Of a stretch of 64,000 bases of DNA, positions 22,976 through 36,300 are shown piece by piece. Source of the stretch: Loxodes magnus (taxonomy: Eukaryota > Ciliophora > Karyorelictea > Loxodida > Loxodidae); the NCBI GenBank assembly GCA_946699065.1, contig CAMPDV010001589.1:1-64000 (forward strand), given 5' to 3'. A model generated the notes under the pieces. That model was not told the DNA's origin. It did no database searches and worked only from the letters and a program-made list of their open reading frames with translations. How positions within the stretch are numbered: position 1 is the first letter of the stretch; the number at the start of each line of letters is the position of its first letter. The position numbers and the translations under genes were made by a program.

Positions 22976-24628
22976 TTTAAGGAGTATGCTTTGAGAAGTA
23001 TTAAGTATTTAGAAAAGTGAAGAAGTAAAGTAAGAAAAGAAGATAGAATTTCAGTTTTAAGGAGTATGCTTTGAGAAGTAATAAGTATTTAGAAAAGTGA
23101 AGAAGTAAAGTAAGAAAAGAAGATAGAATTTCAGTTTTAAGTATTATGCTTTGAGAAGTAATAAGTATTTAGAAAAGTGAAGAAGTAAAGTAAGAAAAGA
23201 AGATAGAATTTCAGTTTTAAGTAATATGCTTTGAGAAGTAGTAAGTATTTAGAAAAGTGAAGAAGTAAAGTAAGAAAAGAAGATAGAATTTCAGTTTTAA
23301 GTATTATGCTTTGAGAAGTAATAAGTATTTAGAAAAGTGAAGAAGTAAAGTAAGAAAATAAGATAGAATTTCAGTTTTAAGGAGTATGCTTTGAGAAGTA
23401 GTAAGTGATTAGAAAAGTGAAGAAGTAAAGTAAGAATAGAAGATAGAATTTCAGTTTTAAGTATTATGCTTTGAGAAGTAATAAGTATTTAGAAAAGTGA
23501 AGAAGTAAAGTAAGAAAATAAGATAGAATTTCAGTTTTAAGTAGTATGCTTTGAGAAGTAGTAAGTGATTAGAAAAGTGAAGAAGTAAAGTAAGAAAAGA
23601 AGATAGAATTTCAGTTTTAAGGAGTATGCTTTGAGAAGTATTAAGTATTTAGAAAAGTGAAGAAGTAAAGTAAGAAAAGAAGATAGAATTTCAGTTTTAA
23701 GTATTATGCTTTGAGAAGTAATAAGTATTTAGAAAAGTGAAGAAGTAAAGTAAGAAAAGAAGATAGAATTTCAGTTTTAAGTAATATGCTTTGAGAAGTA
23801 GTAAGTATTTAGAAAAGTGAAGAAGTAAAGTAAGAATAGAAGATAGAATTTCAGTTTTAAGTAATATGCTTTGAGAAGTATTAATTATTTAGAAAAGTGA
23901 AGAAGTAAAGTAAGAAAAGAAGATAGAATTTCAGTTTTAAGTAATATGCTTTGAGAAGTATTAATTATTTAGAAAAGTGAAGAAGTAAAGTAAGAAAAGA
24001 AGATAGAATTTCAGTTTTAAGTAATATGCTTTGAGAAGTAGTAAGTATTTAGAAAAGTGAAGAAGTAAAGTAAGAATAGAAGATAGAATTTCAGTTTTAA
24101 GTAATATGCTTTGAGAAGTAGTAAGTATTTAGAAAAGTGAAGAAGTAAAGTAAGAATAGAAGATAGAATTTCAGTTTTAAGTAATATGCTTTGAGAAGTA
24201 TTAATTATTTAGAAAAGTGAAGAAGTAAAGTAAGAAAAGAAGATAGAATTTCAGTTTTAAGTATTATGCTTTGAGAAGTAATAAGTATTTAGAAAAGTGA
24301 AGAAGTAAAGTAAGAAAAGAAGATAGAATTTCAGTTTTAAGTAATATGCTTTGAGAAGTAGTAAGTATTTAGAAAAGTGAAGAAGTAAAGTAAGAATAGA
24401 AGATAGAATTTCAGTTTTAAGGAGTATGCTTTGAGAAGTATTAAGTATTTAGAAAAGTGAAGAAGTAAAGTAAGAAAAGAAGATAGAATTTCAGTTTTAA
24501 GTAATATGCTTTGAGAAGTATTAATTATTTAGAAAAGTGAAGAAGTAAAGTAAGAAAAGAAGATAGAATTTCAGTTTTAAGTATTATGCTTTGAGAAGTA
24601 ATAAGTATTTAGAAAAGTGAAGAAGTAA

Positions 24629-24660
24629 AGTAAGCAAAGAAGATAGATCTACAGTTTTAA
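24629..24660 (+). repeat. Aberrant monomer with clustered substitutions (AGATCT site)
   Basis: Within one monomer the usual AAGAAAAGAAG reads AAGCAAAGAAG, and GATAGAATTTCAG reads GATAGATCTACAG. That is four changes within 17 bases, none of which I saw in another copy. They create AGATCT at 24,645-24,650, probably the only such hexamer in the window. The rest of the monomer is ordinary. Possible causes are a clustered mutation event, conversion from an unseen divergent monomer, or a consensus error in the assembly. Confidence 0.7.
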
Positions 24661-25899
24661 GTAATATGCTTTGAGAAGTAATAAGTATTTAGAAAAGTGA
24701 AGAAGTAAAGTAAGAAAAGAAGATAGAATTTCAGTTTTAAGTAATATGCTTTGAGAAGTATTAATTATTTAGAAAAGTGAAGAAGTAAAGTAAGAAAAGA
24801 AGATAGAATTTCAGTTTTAAGTATTATGCTTTGAGAAGTAATAAGTATTTAGAAAAGTGAAGAAGTAAAGTAAGAAAAGAAGATAGAATTTTAGTTTTAA
24901 GTAGTATGCTTTGAGAAGTATTAAGTATTTAGAAAAGTGAAGAAGTAAAGTAAGAAAAGAAGATAGAATTTCAGTTTTAATTAATATGCTTTGAGAAGTA
25001 TTAATTATTTAGAAAAGTGAAGAAGTAAAGTAAGAAAAGAAGATAGAATTTCAGTTTTAAGTATTATGCTTTGAGAAGTAATAAGTATTTAGAAAAGTGA
25101 AGAAGTAAAGTAAGAAAAGAAGATAGAATTTCAGTTTTAAGTAGTATGCTTTGATAAGTAGTAAGTATTTAGAAAAGTGAAGAAGTAAAGTAAGAAAAGA
25201 AGATAGAATTTCAATATTAAGGAGTATGCTTTGAGAAGTAATAAGTATTTAGAAAAGTGAAGAAGTAAAGTAAGAAAAGAAGATAGAATTTCAGTTTTAA
25301 GTAGTATGCTTTGATAAGTAATAAGTATTTAGAAAAGCGAAGAAGTAAAGTAAGAAAAGAAGATAGAATTTTAGTTTTAAGTAGTATGCTTTGAGAAGTA
25401 ATAAGTATTTAGAAAAGTGAAGAAGTAAAGTAAGAAAAGAAGATAGAATTTCAGTTTTAAGTAATATGCTTTGAGAAGTATTAATTATTTAGAAAAGTGA
25501 AGAAGTAAAGTAAGAAAAGAAGATAGAATTTCAGTTTTAAGTAGTATGCTTTGAGAAGTAGTAAGTGATTAGAAAAGTGAAGAAGTAAAGTAAGAATAGA
25601 AGATAGAATTTCAGTTTTAAGTAGTATGCTTTGAGAAGTAGTAAGTGATTAGAAAAGTGAAGAAGTAAAGTAAGAATAGAAGATAGAATTTCAGTTTTAA
25701 GGAGTATGCTTTGAGAAGTATTAAGTATTTAGAAAAGTGAAGAAGTAAAGTAAGAAAAGAAGATAGAATTTCAGTTTTAAGGAGTATGCTTTGAGAAGTA
25801 TTAAGTATTTAGAAAAGTGAAGAAGTAAAGTAAGAAAAGAAGATAGAATTTCAGTTTTAAGGAGTATGCTTTGAGAAGTATTAATTATTTAGAAAAGTG

Positions 25900-26530
25900 A
25901 AGAAGTAAAGTAAGAAAAGAAGATAGAATTTCAGTTTTAAGTATTATGCTTTGAGAAGTAATAAGTATTTAGAAAAGTGAAGAAGTAAAGTAAGAAAAGA
26001 AGATAGAATTTTAGTTTTAAGTAGTATGCTTTGAGAAGTAATAAGTATTTAGAAAAGTGAAGAAGTAAAGTAAGAAAATAAGATAGAATTTCAGTTTTAA
26101 GGAGTATGCTTTGAGAAGTATTAAGTATTTAGAAAAGTGAAGAAGTAAAGTAAGAAAAGAAGATAGAATTTCAGTTTTAAGGAGTATGCTTTGAGAAGTA
26201 ATAAGTATTTAGAAAAGTGAAGAAGTAGAGTAAGAAAAGAAGATAGAATTTCAGTTTTAAGGAGTATGCTTTGAGAAGTATTAATTATTTAGAAAAGTGA
26301 AGAAGTAAAGTAAGAAAAGATGATAGAGTTTCAGTTTAAAGAGTATGCTTTGAGAAGTAATAAGTATTTAGAAAAGTAAAGAAGTAAAGTAAGAATAGAA
26401 GATAGAATTTCAATATTAAGGAGTATGCTTTGAGAAGTAATAAGTATTTAGAAAAGTGAAGAAGTAAAGTAAGAAAAGAAGATAGAATTTCAATATTAAG
26501 GAGTATGCTTTGAGAAGTATTAAGTATTTA
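25900..26530 (+). repeat. Block shared with 31,980-32,610 and 36,300-36,930
   Basis: This block carries GAATTTTAG (about 26,010), AGAAAATAAG (about 26,075), a GTAGAG monomer (about 26,227), ATTAATTATTTAG and the 79-bp GATAGAGTTTCAGTTTAAAG monomer (26,322). The same order recurs at offsets of 6,079 and 10,398 bases (GATAGAG at 32,401 and 36,720). It is the marker that links this region with the 54-monomer unit further right. Confidence 0.88.
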
Positions 26531-27164
26531 GAAAAGTGAAGAAGTAAAGTAAGAAAAGAAGATAGAATTTCAGTTTTAAGTATTATGCTTTGAGAAGTAA
26601 TAAGTATTTAGAAAAGTGAAGAAGTAAAGTAAGAAAAGAAGATAGAATTTCAATATTAAGGAGTATGCTTTGAGAAGTATTAAGTATTTAGAAAAGTGAA
26701 GAAGTAAAGTAAGAAAAGAAGATAGAATTTCAGTTTTAAGGAGTATGCTTTGAGAAGTAATAAGTATTTTGAAAAGTAAAGAAGTAAAGTAAGAATAGAA
26801 GATAGAATTTCAATATTAAGGAGTATGCTTTGAGAAGTAATAAGTATTTTGAAAAGTAAAGAAGTAAAGTAAGAATAGAAGATAGAATTTCAGTTTTAAG
26901 GAGTATGCTTTGAGAAGTATTAATTATTTAGAAAAGTGAAGAAGTAGAGTAAGAAAAGAAGATAGAATTTCAGTTTTAAGTAATATGCTTTGAGAAGTAG
27001 TAAGTATTTAGAAAAGTGAAGAAGTAAAGTAAGAAAAGAAGATAGAATTTCAATATTAAGGAGTATGCTTTGAGAAGTATTAAGTATTTAGAAAAGTGAA
27101 GAAGTAAAGTAAGAAAAGAAGATAGAATTTCAGTTTTAAGTATTATGCTTTGAGAAGTAATAAG

Positions 27165-28684
27165 TATTTAGAAAAGTGAAGAAGTAAAGTAAGAAAAGAA
27201 GATAGAATTTCAGTTTTAAGTAATATGCTTTGAGAAGTAATAAGTATTTTGAAAAGTGAAGAAGTAAAGTAAGAAAAGAAGATAGAATTTCAATATTAAG
27301 GAGTATGCTTTGAGAAGTAATAAGTATTTTGAAAAGTAAAGAAGTAAAGTAAGAATAGAAGATAGAATTTCAATATTAAGGAGTATGCTTTGAGAAGTAA
27401 TAAGTATTTTGAAAAGTAAAGAAGTAAAGTAAGAATAGAAGATAGAATTTCAATATTAAGGAGTATGCTTTGAGAAGTAATAAGTATTTAGAAAAGTGAA
27501 GAAGTAAAGTAAGAAAAGAAGATAGAATTTCAATATTAAGGAGTATGCTTTGAGAAGTATTAAGTATTTAGAAAAGTGAAGAAGTAAAGTAAGAAAAGAA
27601 GATAGAATTTCAGTTTTAAGTATTATGCTTTGAGAAGTAATAAGTATTTAGAAAAGTGAAGAAGTAAAGTAAGAAAAGAAGATAGAATTTCAATATTAAG
27701 GAGTATGCTTTGAGAAGTATTAAGTATTTAGAAAAGTAAAGAAGTAAAGTAAGAAAAGATGATAGAATTTCAATATTAAGGAGTATGCTTTGAGAAGTAT
27801 TAAGTATTTAGAAAAGTGAAGAAGTAAAGTAAGAAAAGAAGATAGAATTTCAGTTTTAAGGAGTATGCTTTGAGAAGTAATAAGTATTTAGAAAAGTGAA
27901 GAAGTAAAGTAAGAAAAGAAGATAGAATTTCAGTTTTAAGTAATATGCTTTGAGAAGTAGTAAGTATTTAGAAAAGTGAAGAAGTAAAGTAAGAAAAGAA
28001 GATAGAATTTTAGTTTTAAGTAGTATGCTTTGAGAAGTATTAAGTATTTAGAAAAGTGAAGAAGTAAAGTAAGAAAAGAAGATAGAATTTCAGTTTTAAG
28101 TATTATGCTTTGAGAAGTAATAAGTATTTAGAAAAGTGAAGAAGTAAAGTAAGAAAAGAAGATAGAATTTCAGTTTTAAGTAGTATGCTTTGAGAAGTAG
28201 TAAGTGATTAGAAAAGTGAAGAAGTAAAGTAAGAAAAGAAGATAGAATTTCAGTTTTAAGGAGTATGCTTTGAGAAGTAATAAGTATTTTGAAAAGTAAA
28301 GAAGTAAAGTAAGAATAGAAGATAGAATTTCAATATTAAGGAGTATGCTTTGAGAAGTAATAAGTATTTAGAAAAGTAAAGAAGTAAAGTAAGAATAGAA
28401 GATAGAATTTCAATATTAAGGAGTATGCTTTGAGAAGTAATAAGTATTTAGAAAAGTGAAGAAGTAAAGTAAGAAAAGAAGATAGAATTTCAGTTTTAAG
28501 TAATATGCTTTGAGAAGTAGTAAGTGATTAGAAAAGTGAAGAAGTAAAGTAAGAATAGAAGATAGAATTTCAGTTTTAAGGAGTATGCTTTGAGAAGTAT
28601 TAATTATTTAGAAAAGTGAAGAAGTAAAGTAAGAATAGAAGATAGAATTTCAATATTAAGGAGTATGCTTTGAGAAGTAATAAG
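27165..28684 (+). repeat. 19-monomer (1,520-bp) tandem duplication, copy 1
   Basis: The sequence is repeated at 28,685-30,297 with a constant offset of 1,520 bases. Shared landmarks are TTTTGAAAAGTGAAG (27,247 and 28,767), the AAAAGTAAAG plus GAAAAGATG monomer (27,732 and 29,252) and GAATTTTAG (28,005 and 29,525). One visible difference lies near 27,887 against 29,407 (TTTAG with GTGAAG against TTTTG with GTAAAG). All copies are full-length 80-mers. Confidence 0.9.
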
Positions 28685-30297
28685 TATTTAGAAAAGTGAA
28701 GAAGTAAAGTAAGAAAAGAAGATAGAATTTCAGTTTTAAGTAATATGCTTTGAGAAGTAATAAGTATTTTGAAAAGTGAAGAAGTAAAGTAAGAAAAGAA
28801 GATAGAATTTCAATATTAAGGAGTATGCTTTGAGAAGTAATAAGTATTTTGAAAAGTAAAGAAGTAAAGTAAGAATAGAAGATAGAATTTCAATATTAAG
28901 GAGTATGCTTTGAGAAGTAATAAGTATTTTGAAAAGTAAAGAAGTAAAGTAAGAATAGAAGATAGAATTTCAATATTAAGGAGTATGCTTTGAGAAGTAA
29001 TAAGTATTTAGAAAAGTGAAGAAGTAAAGTAAGAAAAGAAGATAGAATTTCAATATTAAGGAGTATGCTTTGAGAAGTATTAAGTATTTAGAAAAGTGAA
29101 GAAGTAAAGTAAGAAAAGAAGATAGAATTTCAGTTTTAAGTATTATGCTTTGAGAAGTAATAAGTATTTAGAAAAGTGAAGAAGTAAAGTAAGAAAAGAA
29201 GATAGAATTTCAATATTAAGGAGTATGCTTTGAGAAGTATTAAGTATTTAGAAAAGTAAAGAAGTAAAGTAAGAAAAGATGATAGAATTTCAATATTAAG
29301 GAGTATGCTTTGAGAAGTATTAAGTATTTAGAAAAGTGAAGAAGTAAAGTAAGAAAAGAAGATAGAATTTCAGTTTTAAGGAGTATGCTTTGAGAAGTAA
29401 TAAGTATTTTGAAAAGTAAAGAAGTAAAGTAAGAATAGAAGATAGAATTTCAGTTTTAAGTAATATGCTTTGAGAAGTAGTAAGTATTTAGAAAAGTGAA
29501 GAAGTAAAGTAAGAAAAGAAGATAGAATTTTAGTTTTAAGTAGTATGCTTTGAGAAGTATTAAGTATTTAGAAAAGTGAAGAAGTAAAGTAAGAAAAGAA
29601 GATAGAATTTCAGTTTTAAGTATTATGCTTTGAGAAGTAATAAGTATTTAGAAAAGTGAAGAAGTAAAGTAAGAAAAGAAGATAGAATTTCAGTTTTAAG
29701 TAGTATGCTTTGAGAAGTAGTAAGTGATTAGAAAAGTGAAGAAGTAAAGTAAGAAAAGAAGATAGAATTTCAGTTTTAAGGAGTATGCTTTGAGAAGTAA
29801 TAAGTATTTTGAAAAGTAAAGAAGTAAAGTAAGAATAGAAGATAGAATTTCAATATTAAGGAGTATGCTTTGAGAAGTAATAAGTATTTAGAAAAGTAAA
29901 GAAGTAAAGTAAGAATAGAAGATAGAATTTCAATATTAAGGAGTATGCTTTGAGAAGTAATAAGTATTTAGAAAAGTGAAGAAGTAAAGTAAGAAAAGAA
30001 GATAGAATTTCAGTTTTAAGTAATATGCTTTGAGAAGTAGTAAGTGATTAGAAAAGTGAAGAAGTAAAGTAAGAATAGAAGATAGAATTTCAGTTTTAAG
30101 GAGTATGCTTTGAGAAGTATTAATTATTTAGAAAAGTGAAGAAGTAAAGTAAGAATAGAAGATAGAATTTCAATATTAAGGAGTATGCTTTGAGAAGTAA
30201 TAAGTATTTAGAAAAGTGAAGAAGTAAAGTAAGAAAAGAAGATAGAATTTCAGTTTTAAGTAATATGCTTTGAGAAGTAATAAGTATTTTGAAAAGT
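28685..30297 (+). repeat. 19-monomer (1,520-bp) tandem duplication, copy 2
   Basis: Second copy of 27,165-28,684, directly abutting it. The match ends where AAAAGTGAAG becomes AAAAGTAAAG at about 30,298. This copy overlaps the start of the larger 54-monomer duplication, so two generations of exchange are superimposed. Confidence 0.9.
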
Positions 30298-33200
30298 AAA
30301 GAAGTAAAGTAAGAATAGAAGATAGAATTTCAGTTTTAAGTATTATGCTTTGAGAAGTAATAAGTATTTAGAAAAGTGAAGAAGTAAAGTAAGAAAAGAA
30401 GATAGAATTTCAGTTTTAAGTATTATGCTTTGAGAAGTAATAAGTATTTAGAAAAGTGAAGAAGTAAAGTAAGAAAAGAAGATAGAATTTCAGTTTTAAG
30501 TAATATGCTTTGAGAAGTAGTAAGTATTTAGAAAAGTGAAGAAGTAAAGTAAGAAAAGAAGATAGAATTTCAGTTTTAAGTATTATGCTTTGAGAAGTAA
30601 TAAGTATTTAGAAAAGTGAAGAAGTAAAGTAAGAAAATAAGATAGAATTTCAGTTTTAAGTAGTATGCTTTGATAAGTAATAAGTATTTAGAAAAGTGAA
30701 GAAGTAAAGTAAGAAAAGAAGATAGAATTTCAGTTTTAAGGAGTATGCTTTGAGAAGTAATAAGTATTTTGAAAAGTGAAGAAGTAAAGTAAGAATAGAA
30801 GATAGAATTTCAGTTTTAAGTAGTATGCTTTGAGAAGTAATAAGTATTTTGAAAAGCGAAGAAGTAAAGTAAGAAAAGAAGATAGAATTTTAGTTTTAAG
30901 TAGTATGCTTTGAGAAGTAATAAGTATTTAGAAAAGTGAAGAAGTAAAGTAAGAAAAGAAGATAGAATTTCAGTTTTAAGTAATATGCTTTGAGAAGTAG
31001 TAAGTATTTAGAAAAGTGAAGAAGTAAAGTAAGAAAAGAAGATAGAATTTCAGTTTTAAGTAGTATGCTTTGAGAAGTAGTAAGTGATTAGAAAAGTGAA
31101 GAAGTAAAGTAAGAATAGAAGATAGAATTTCAGTTTTAAGGAGTATGCTTTGAGAAGTATTAAGTATTTAGAAAAGTGAAGAAGTAAAGTAAGAAAAGAA
31201 GATAGAATTTCAGTTTTAAGTAATATGCTTTGAGAAGTAATAAGTATTTTGAAAAGTAAAGAAGTAAAGTAAGAATAGAAGATAGAATTTCAGTTTTAAG
31301 TATTATGCTTTGAGAAGTAATAAGTATTTAGAAAAGTGAAGAAGTAAAGTAAGAAAAGAAGATAGAATTTCAGTTTTAAGTATTATGCTTTGAGAAGTAA
31401 TAAGTATTTAGAAAAGTGAAGAAGTAAAGTAAGAATAGAAGATAGAATTTCAGTTTTAAGTAATATGCTTTGAGAAGTAGTAAGTATTTAGAAAAGTGAA
31501 GAAGTAAAGTAAGAAAAGAAGATAGAATTTTAGTTTTAAGTAGTATGCTTTGAGAAGTATTAAGTATTTAGAAAAGTAAAGAAGTAAAGTAAGAATAGAA
31601 GATAGAATTTCAGTTTTAAGTATTATGCTTTGAGAAGTAATAAGTATTTAGAAAAGTGAAGAAGTAAAGTAAGAAAAGAAGATAGAATTTCAGTTTTAAG
31701 TATTATGCTTTGAGAAGTAATAAGTATTTAGAAAAGTGAAGAAGTAAAGTAAGAAAAGAAGATAGAATTTCAGTTTTAAGTATTATGCTTTGAGAAGTAT
31801 TAAGTATTTAGAAAAGTGAAGAAGTAAAGTAAGAAAAGAAGATAGAATTTCAGTTTTAAGTAATATGCTTTGAGAAGTAATAAGTATTTTGAAAAGTAAA
31901 GAAGTAAAGTAAGAATAGAAGATAGAATTTCAATATTAAGGAGTATGCTTTGAGAAGTAATAAGTATTTAGAAAAGTGAAGAAGTAAAGTAAGAAAAGAA
32001 GATAGAATTTCAGTTTTAAGTATTATGCTTTGAGAAGTAATAAGTATTTAGAAAAGTGAAGAAGTAAAGTAAAAAAAGAAGATAAAATTTTAGTTTTAAG
32101 TAGTATGATTTGAGAAGTAATAAGTATTTAGAAAAGTGAAGAAGTAAAGTAAGAAAATAAGATAGAATTTCAGTTTTAAGGAGTATGCTTTGAGAAGTAT
32201 TAAGTATTTAGAAAAGTGAAGAAGTAAAGTAAGAAAAGAAGATAGAATTTCAGTTTTAAGGAGTATGCTTTGAGAAGTAATAAGTATTTAGAAAAGTGAA
32301 GAAGTAGAGTAAGAAAAGAAGATAGAATTTCAGTTTTAAGGAGTATGCTTTGAGAAGTATTAATTATTTAGAAAAGTGAAGAAGTAAAGTAAGAAAAGAT
32401 GATAGAGTTTCAGTTTAAAGAGTATGCTTTGAGAAGTAATAAGTATTTAGAAAAGTAAAGAAGTAAAGTAAGAATAGAAGATAGAATTTCAATATTAAGG
32501 AGTATGCTTTGAGAAGTAATAAGTATTTAGAAAAGTGAAGAAGTAAAGTAAGAAAAGAAGATAGAATTTCAATATTAAGGAGTATGCTTTGAGAAGTAAT
32601 AAGTATTTAGAAAAGTGAAGAAGTAAAGTAAGAAAAGAAGATAGAATTTCAGTTTTAAGTATTATGCTTTGAGAAGTAATAAGTATTTAGAAAAGTGAAG
32701 AAGTAAAGTAAGAAAAGAAGATAGAATTTCAATATTAAGGAGTATGCTTTGAGAAGTATTAAGTATTTAGAAAAGTGAAGAAGTAAAGTAAGAAAAGAAG
32801 ATAGAATTTCAGTTTTAAGTATTATGCTTTGAGAAGTAATAAGTATTTAGAAAAGTGAAGAAGTAAAGTAAGAAAAGAAGATAGAATTTCAGTTTTAAGT
32901 AATATGCTTTGAGAAGTAGTAAGTGATTAGAAAAGTGAAGAAGTAAAGTAAGAATAGAAGATAGAATTTCAGTTTTAAGGAGTATGCTTTGAGAAGTATT
33001 AAGTATTTAGAAAAGTGAAGAAGTAAAGTAAGAAAAGAAGATAGAATTTCAGTTTTAAGGAGTATGCTTTGAGAAGTATTAATTATTTAGAAAAGTGAAG
33101 AAGTAAAGTAAGAAAAGAAGATAGAATTTCAGTTTTAAGTAGTATGCTTTGAGAAGTAGTAAGTGATTAGAAAAGTGAAGAAGTAAAGTAAGAATAGAAG

Positions 33201-33308
33201 ATAGAATTTCAGTTTTAAGGAGTATGCTTTGAGAAGTATTAAGTATTTTGAAAAGTAAAGAAGTAAAGTAAGAATAGAAGATAGAATTTCAGTTTTAAGT
33301 ATTATGCT
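28990..33308 (+). repeat. 54-monomer (4,319-bp) tandem duplication, copy 1
   Basis: The variant order matches 33,309-37,540 at an offset of 4,319 bases (54 x 80 minus 1). Shared rare landmarks are the 14T monomer (29,279 and 33,598), GAATTTTAG (29,525 and 33,844), GCTTTGATAAG (30,668 and 34,987), AAAAGCGAAG (30,853 and 35,172) and the GATAGAGTTTCAGTTTAAAG monomer (32,401 and 36,720). Between about 30,260 and 30,660 the offset drops to 4,239 and then recovers. One monomer was lost and another duplicated in copy 2 (two AGAAAATAAG/37T monomers at 34,875-35,000). Copy 1 also carries private changes, such as GTAAAAAAAGAAGATAAAAT near 32,070. Confidence 0.92.
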
Positions 33309-36300
33309 TTGAGAAGTAATAAGTATTTAGAAAAGTGAAGAAGTAAAGTAAGAAAAGAAGATAGAATTTCAATATTAAGGAGTATGCTTTGAGAAGTATT
33401 AAGTATTTAGAAAAGTGAAGAAGTAAAGTAAGAAAAGAAGATAGAATTTCAGTTTTAAGTATTATGCTTTGAGAAGTAATAAGTATTTAGAAAAGTGAAG
33501 AAGTAAAGTAAGAAAAGAAGATAGAATTTCAATATTAAGGAGTATGCTTTGAGAAGTATTAAGTATTTAGAAAAGTAAAGAAGTAAAGTAAGAAAAGATG
33601 ATAGAATTTCAATATTAAGGAGTATGCTTTGAGAAGTATTAAGTATTTAGAAAAGTGAAGAAGTAAAGTAAGAAAAGAAGATAGAATTTCAGTTTTAAGG
33701 AGTATGCTTTGAGAAGTAATAAGTATTTAGAAAAGTGAAGAAGTAAAGTAAGAAAAGAAGATAGAATTTCAGTTTTAAGTAATATGCTTTGAGAAGTAGT
33801 AAGTATTTAGAAAAGTGAAGAAGTAAAGTAAGAAAAGAAGATAGAATTTTAGTTTTAAGTAGTATGCTTTGAGAAGTATTAAGTATTTAGAAAAGTGAAG
33901 AAGTAAAGTAAGAAAAGAAGATAGAATTTCAGTTTTAAGTATTATGCTTTGAGAAGTAATAAGTATTTAGAAAAGTGAAGAAGTAAAGTAAGAAAAGAAG
34001 ATAGAATTTCAGTTTTAAGTAGTATGCTTTGAGAAGTAGTAAGTGATTAGAAAAGTGAAGAAGTAAAGTAAGAAAAGAAGATAGAATTTCAGTTTTAAGG
34101 AGTATGCTTTGAGAAGTAATAAGTATTTTGAAAAGTAAAGAAGTAAAGTAAGAATAGAAGATAGAATTTCAATATTAAGGAGTATGCTTTGAGAAGTAAT
34201 AAGTATTTAGAAAAGTAAAGAAGTAAAGTAAGAATAGAAGATAGAATTTCAATATTAAGGAGTATGCTTTGAGAAGTAATAAGTATTTAGAAAAGTGAAG
34301 AATTAAAGTAAGAAAAGAAGATAGAATTTCAGTTTTAAGTAATATGCTTTGAGAAGTAGTAAGTGATTAGAAAAGTGAAGAAGTAAAGTAAGAATAGAAG
34401 ATAGAATTTCAGTTTTAAGGAGTATGCTTTGAGAAGTATTAATTATTTAGAAAAGTGAAGAAGTAAAGTAAGAATAGAAGATAGAATTTCAATATTAAGG
34501 AGTATGCTTTGAGAAGTAATAAGTATTTAGAAAAGTAAAGAAGTAAAGTAAGAATAGAAGATAGAATTTCAGTTTTAAGTATTATGCTTTGAGAAGTAAT
34601 AAGTATTTAGAAAAGTGAAGAAGTAAAGTAAGAAAAGAAGATAGAATTTCAGTTTTAAGTATTATGCTTTGAGAAGTAATAAGTATTTAGAAAAGTGAAG
34701 AAGTAAAGTAAGAATAGAAGATAGAATTTCAGTTTTAAGTAATATGCTTTGAGAAGTAGTAAGTATTTAGAAAAGTGAAGAAGTAAAGTAAGAAAAGAAG
34801 ATAGAATTTCAGTTTTAAGTATTATGCTTTGAGAAGTAATAAGTATTTAGAAAAGTGAAGAAGTAAAGTAAGAAAATAAGATAGAATTTCAGTTTTAAGT
34901 ATTATGCTTTGAGAAGTAATAAGTATTTAGAAAAGTGAAGAAGTAAAGTAAGAAAATAAGATAGAATTTCAGTTTTAAGTAGTATGCTTTGATAAGTAAT
35001 AAGTATTTAGAAAAGTGAAGAAGTAAAGTAAGAAAAGAAGATAGAATTTCAGTTTTAAGGAGTATGCTTTGAGAAGTAATAAGTATTTTGAAAAGTGAAG
35101 AAGTAAAGTAAGAATAGAAGATAGAATTTCAGTTTTAAGTAGTATGCTTTGAGAAGTAATAAGTATTTTGAAAAGCGAAGAAGTAAAGTAAGAAAAGAAG
35201 ATAGAATTTTAGTTTTAAGTAGTATGCTTTGAGAAGTAATAAGTATTTAGAAAAGTGAAGAAGTAAAGTAAGAAAAGAAGATAGAATTTCAGTTTTAAGT
35301 AATATGCTTTGAGAAGTAGTAAGTATTTAGAAAAGTGAAGAAGTAAAGTAAGAAAAGAAGATAGAATTTCAGTTTTAAGTAGTATGCTTTGAGAAGTAGT
35401 AAGTGATTAGAAAAGTGAAGAAGTAAAGTAAGAATAGAAGATAGAATTTCAGTTTTAAGGAGTATGCTTTGAGAAGTATTAAGTATTTAGAAAAGTGAAG
35501 AAGTAAAGTAAGAAAAGAAGATAGAATTTCAGTTTTAAGTAATATGCTTTGAGAAGTAATAAGTATTTTGAAAAGTAAAGAAGTAAAGTAAGAATAGAAG
35601 ATAGAATTTCAGTTTTAAGTATTATGCTTTGAGAAGTAATAAGTATTTAGAAAAGTGAAGAAGTAAAGTAAGAAAAGAAGATAGAATTTCAGTTTTAAGT
35701 ATTATGCTTTGAGAAGTAATAAGTATTTAGAAAAGTGAAGAAGTAAAGTAAGAATAGAAGATAGAATTTCAGTTTTAAGTAATATGCTTTGAGAAGTAGT
35801 AAGTATTTAGAAAAGTGAAGAAGTAAAGTAAGAAAAGAAGATAGAATTTTAGTTTTAAGTAGTATGCTTTGAGAAGTATTAAGTATTTAGAAAAGTAAAG
35901 AAGTAAAGTAAGAATAGAAGATAGAATTTCAGTTTTAAGTATTATGCTTTGAGAAGTAATAAGTATTTAGAAAAGTGAAGAAGTAAAGTAAGAAAAGAAG
36001 ATAGAATTTCAGTTTTAAGTATTATGCTTTGAGAAGTAATAAGTATTTAGAAAAGTGAAGAAGTAAAGTAAGAAAAGAAGATAGAATTTCAGTTTTAAGT
36101 ATTATGCTTTGAGAAGTATTAAGTATTTAGAAAAGTGAAGAAGTAAAGTAAGAAAAGAAGATAGAATTTCAGTTTTAAGTAATATGCTTTGAGAAGTAAT
36201 AAGTATTTTGAAAAGTAAAGAAGTAAAGTAAGAATAGAAGATAGAATTTCAATATTAAGGAGTATGCTTTGAGAAGTAATAAGTATTTAGAAAAGTGAAG

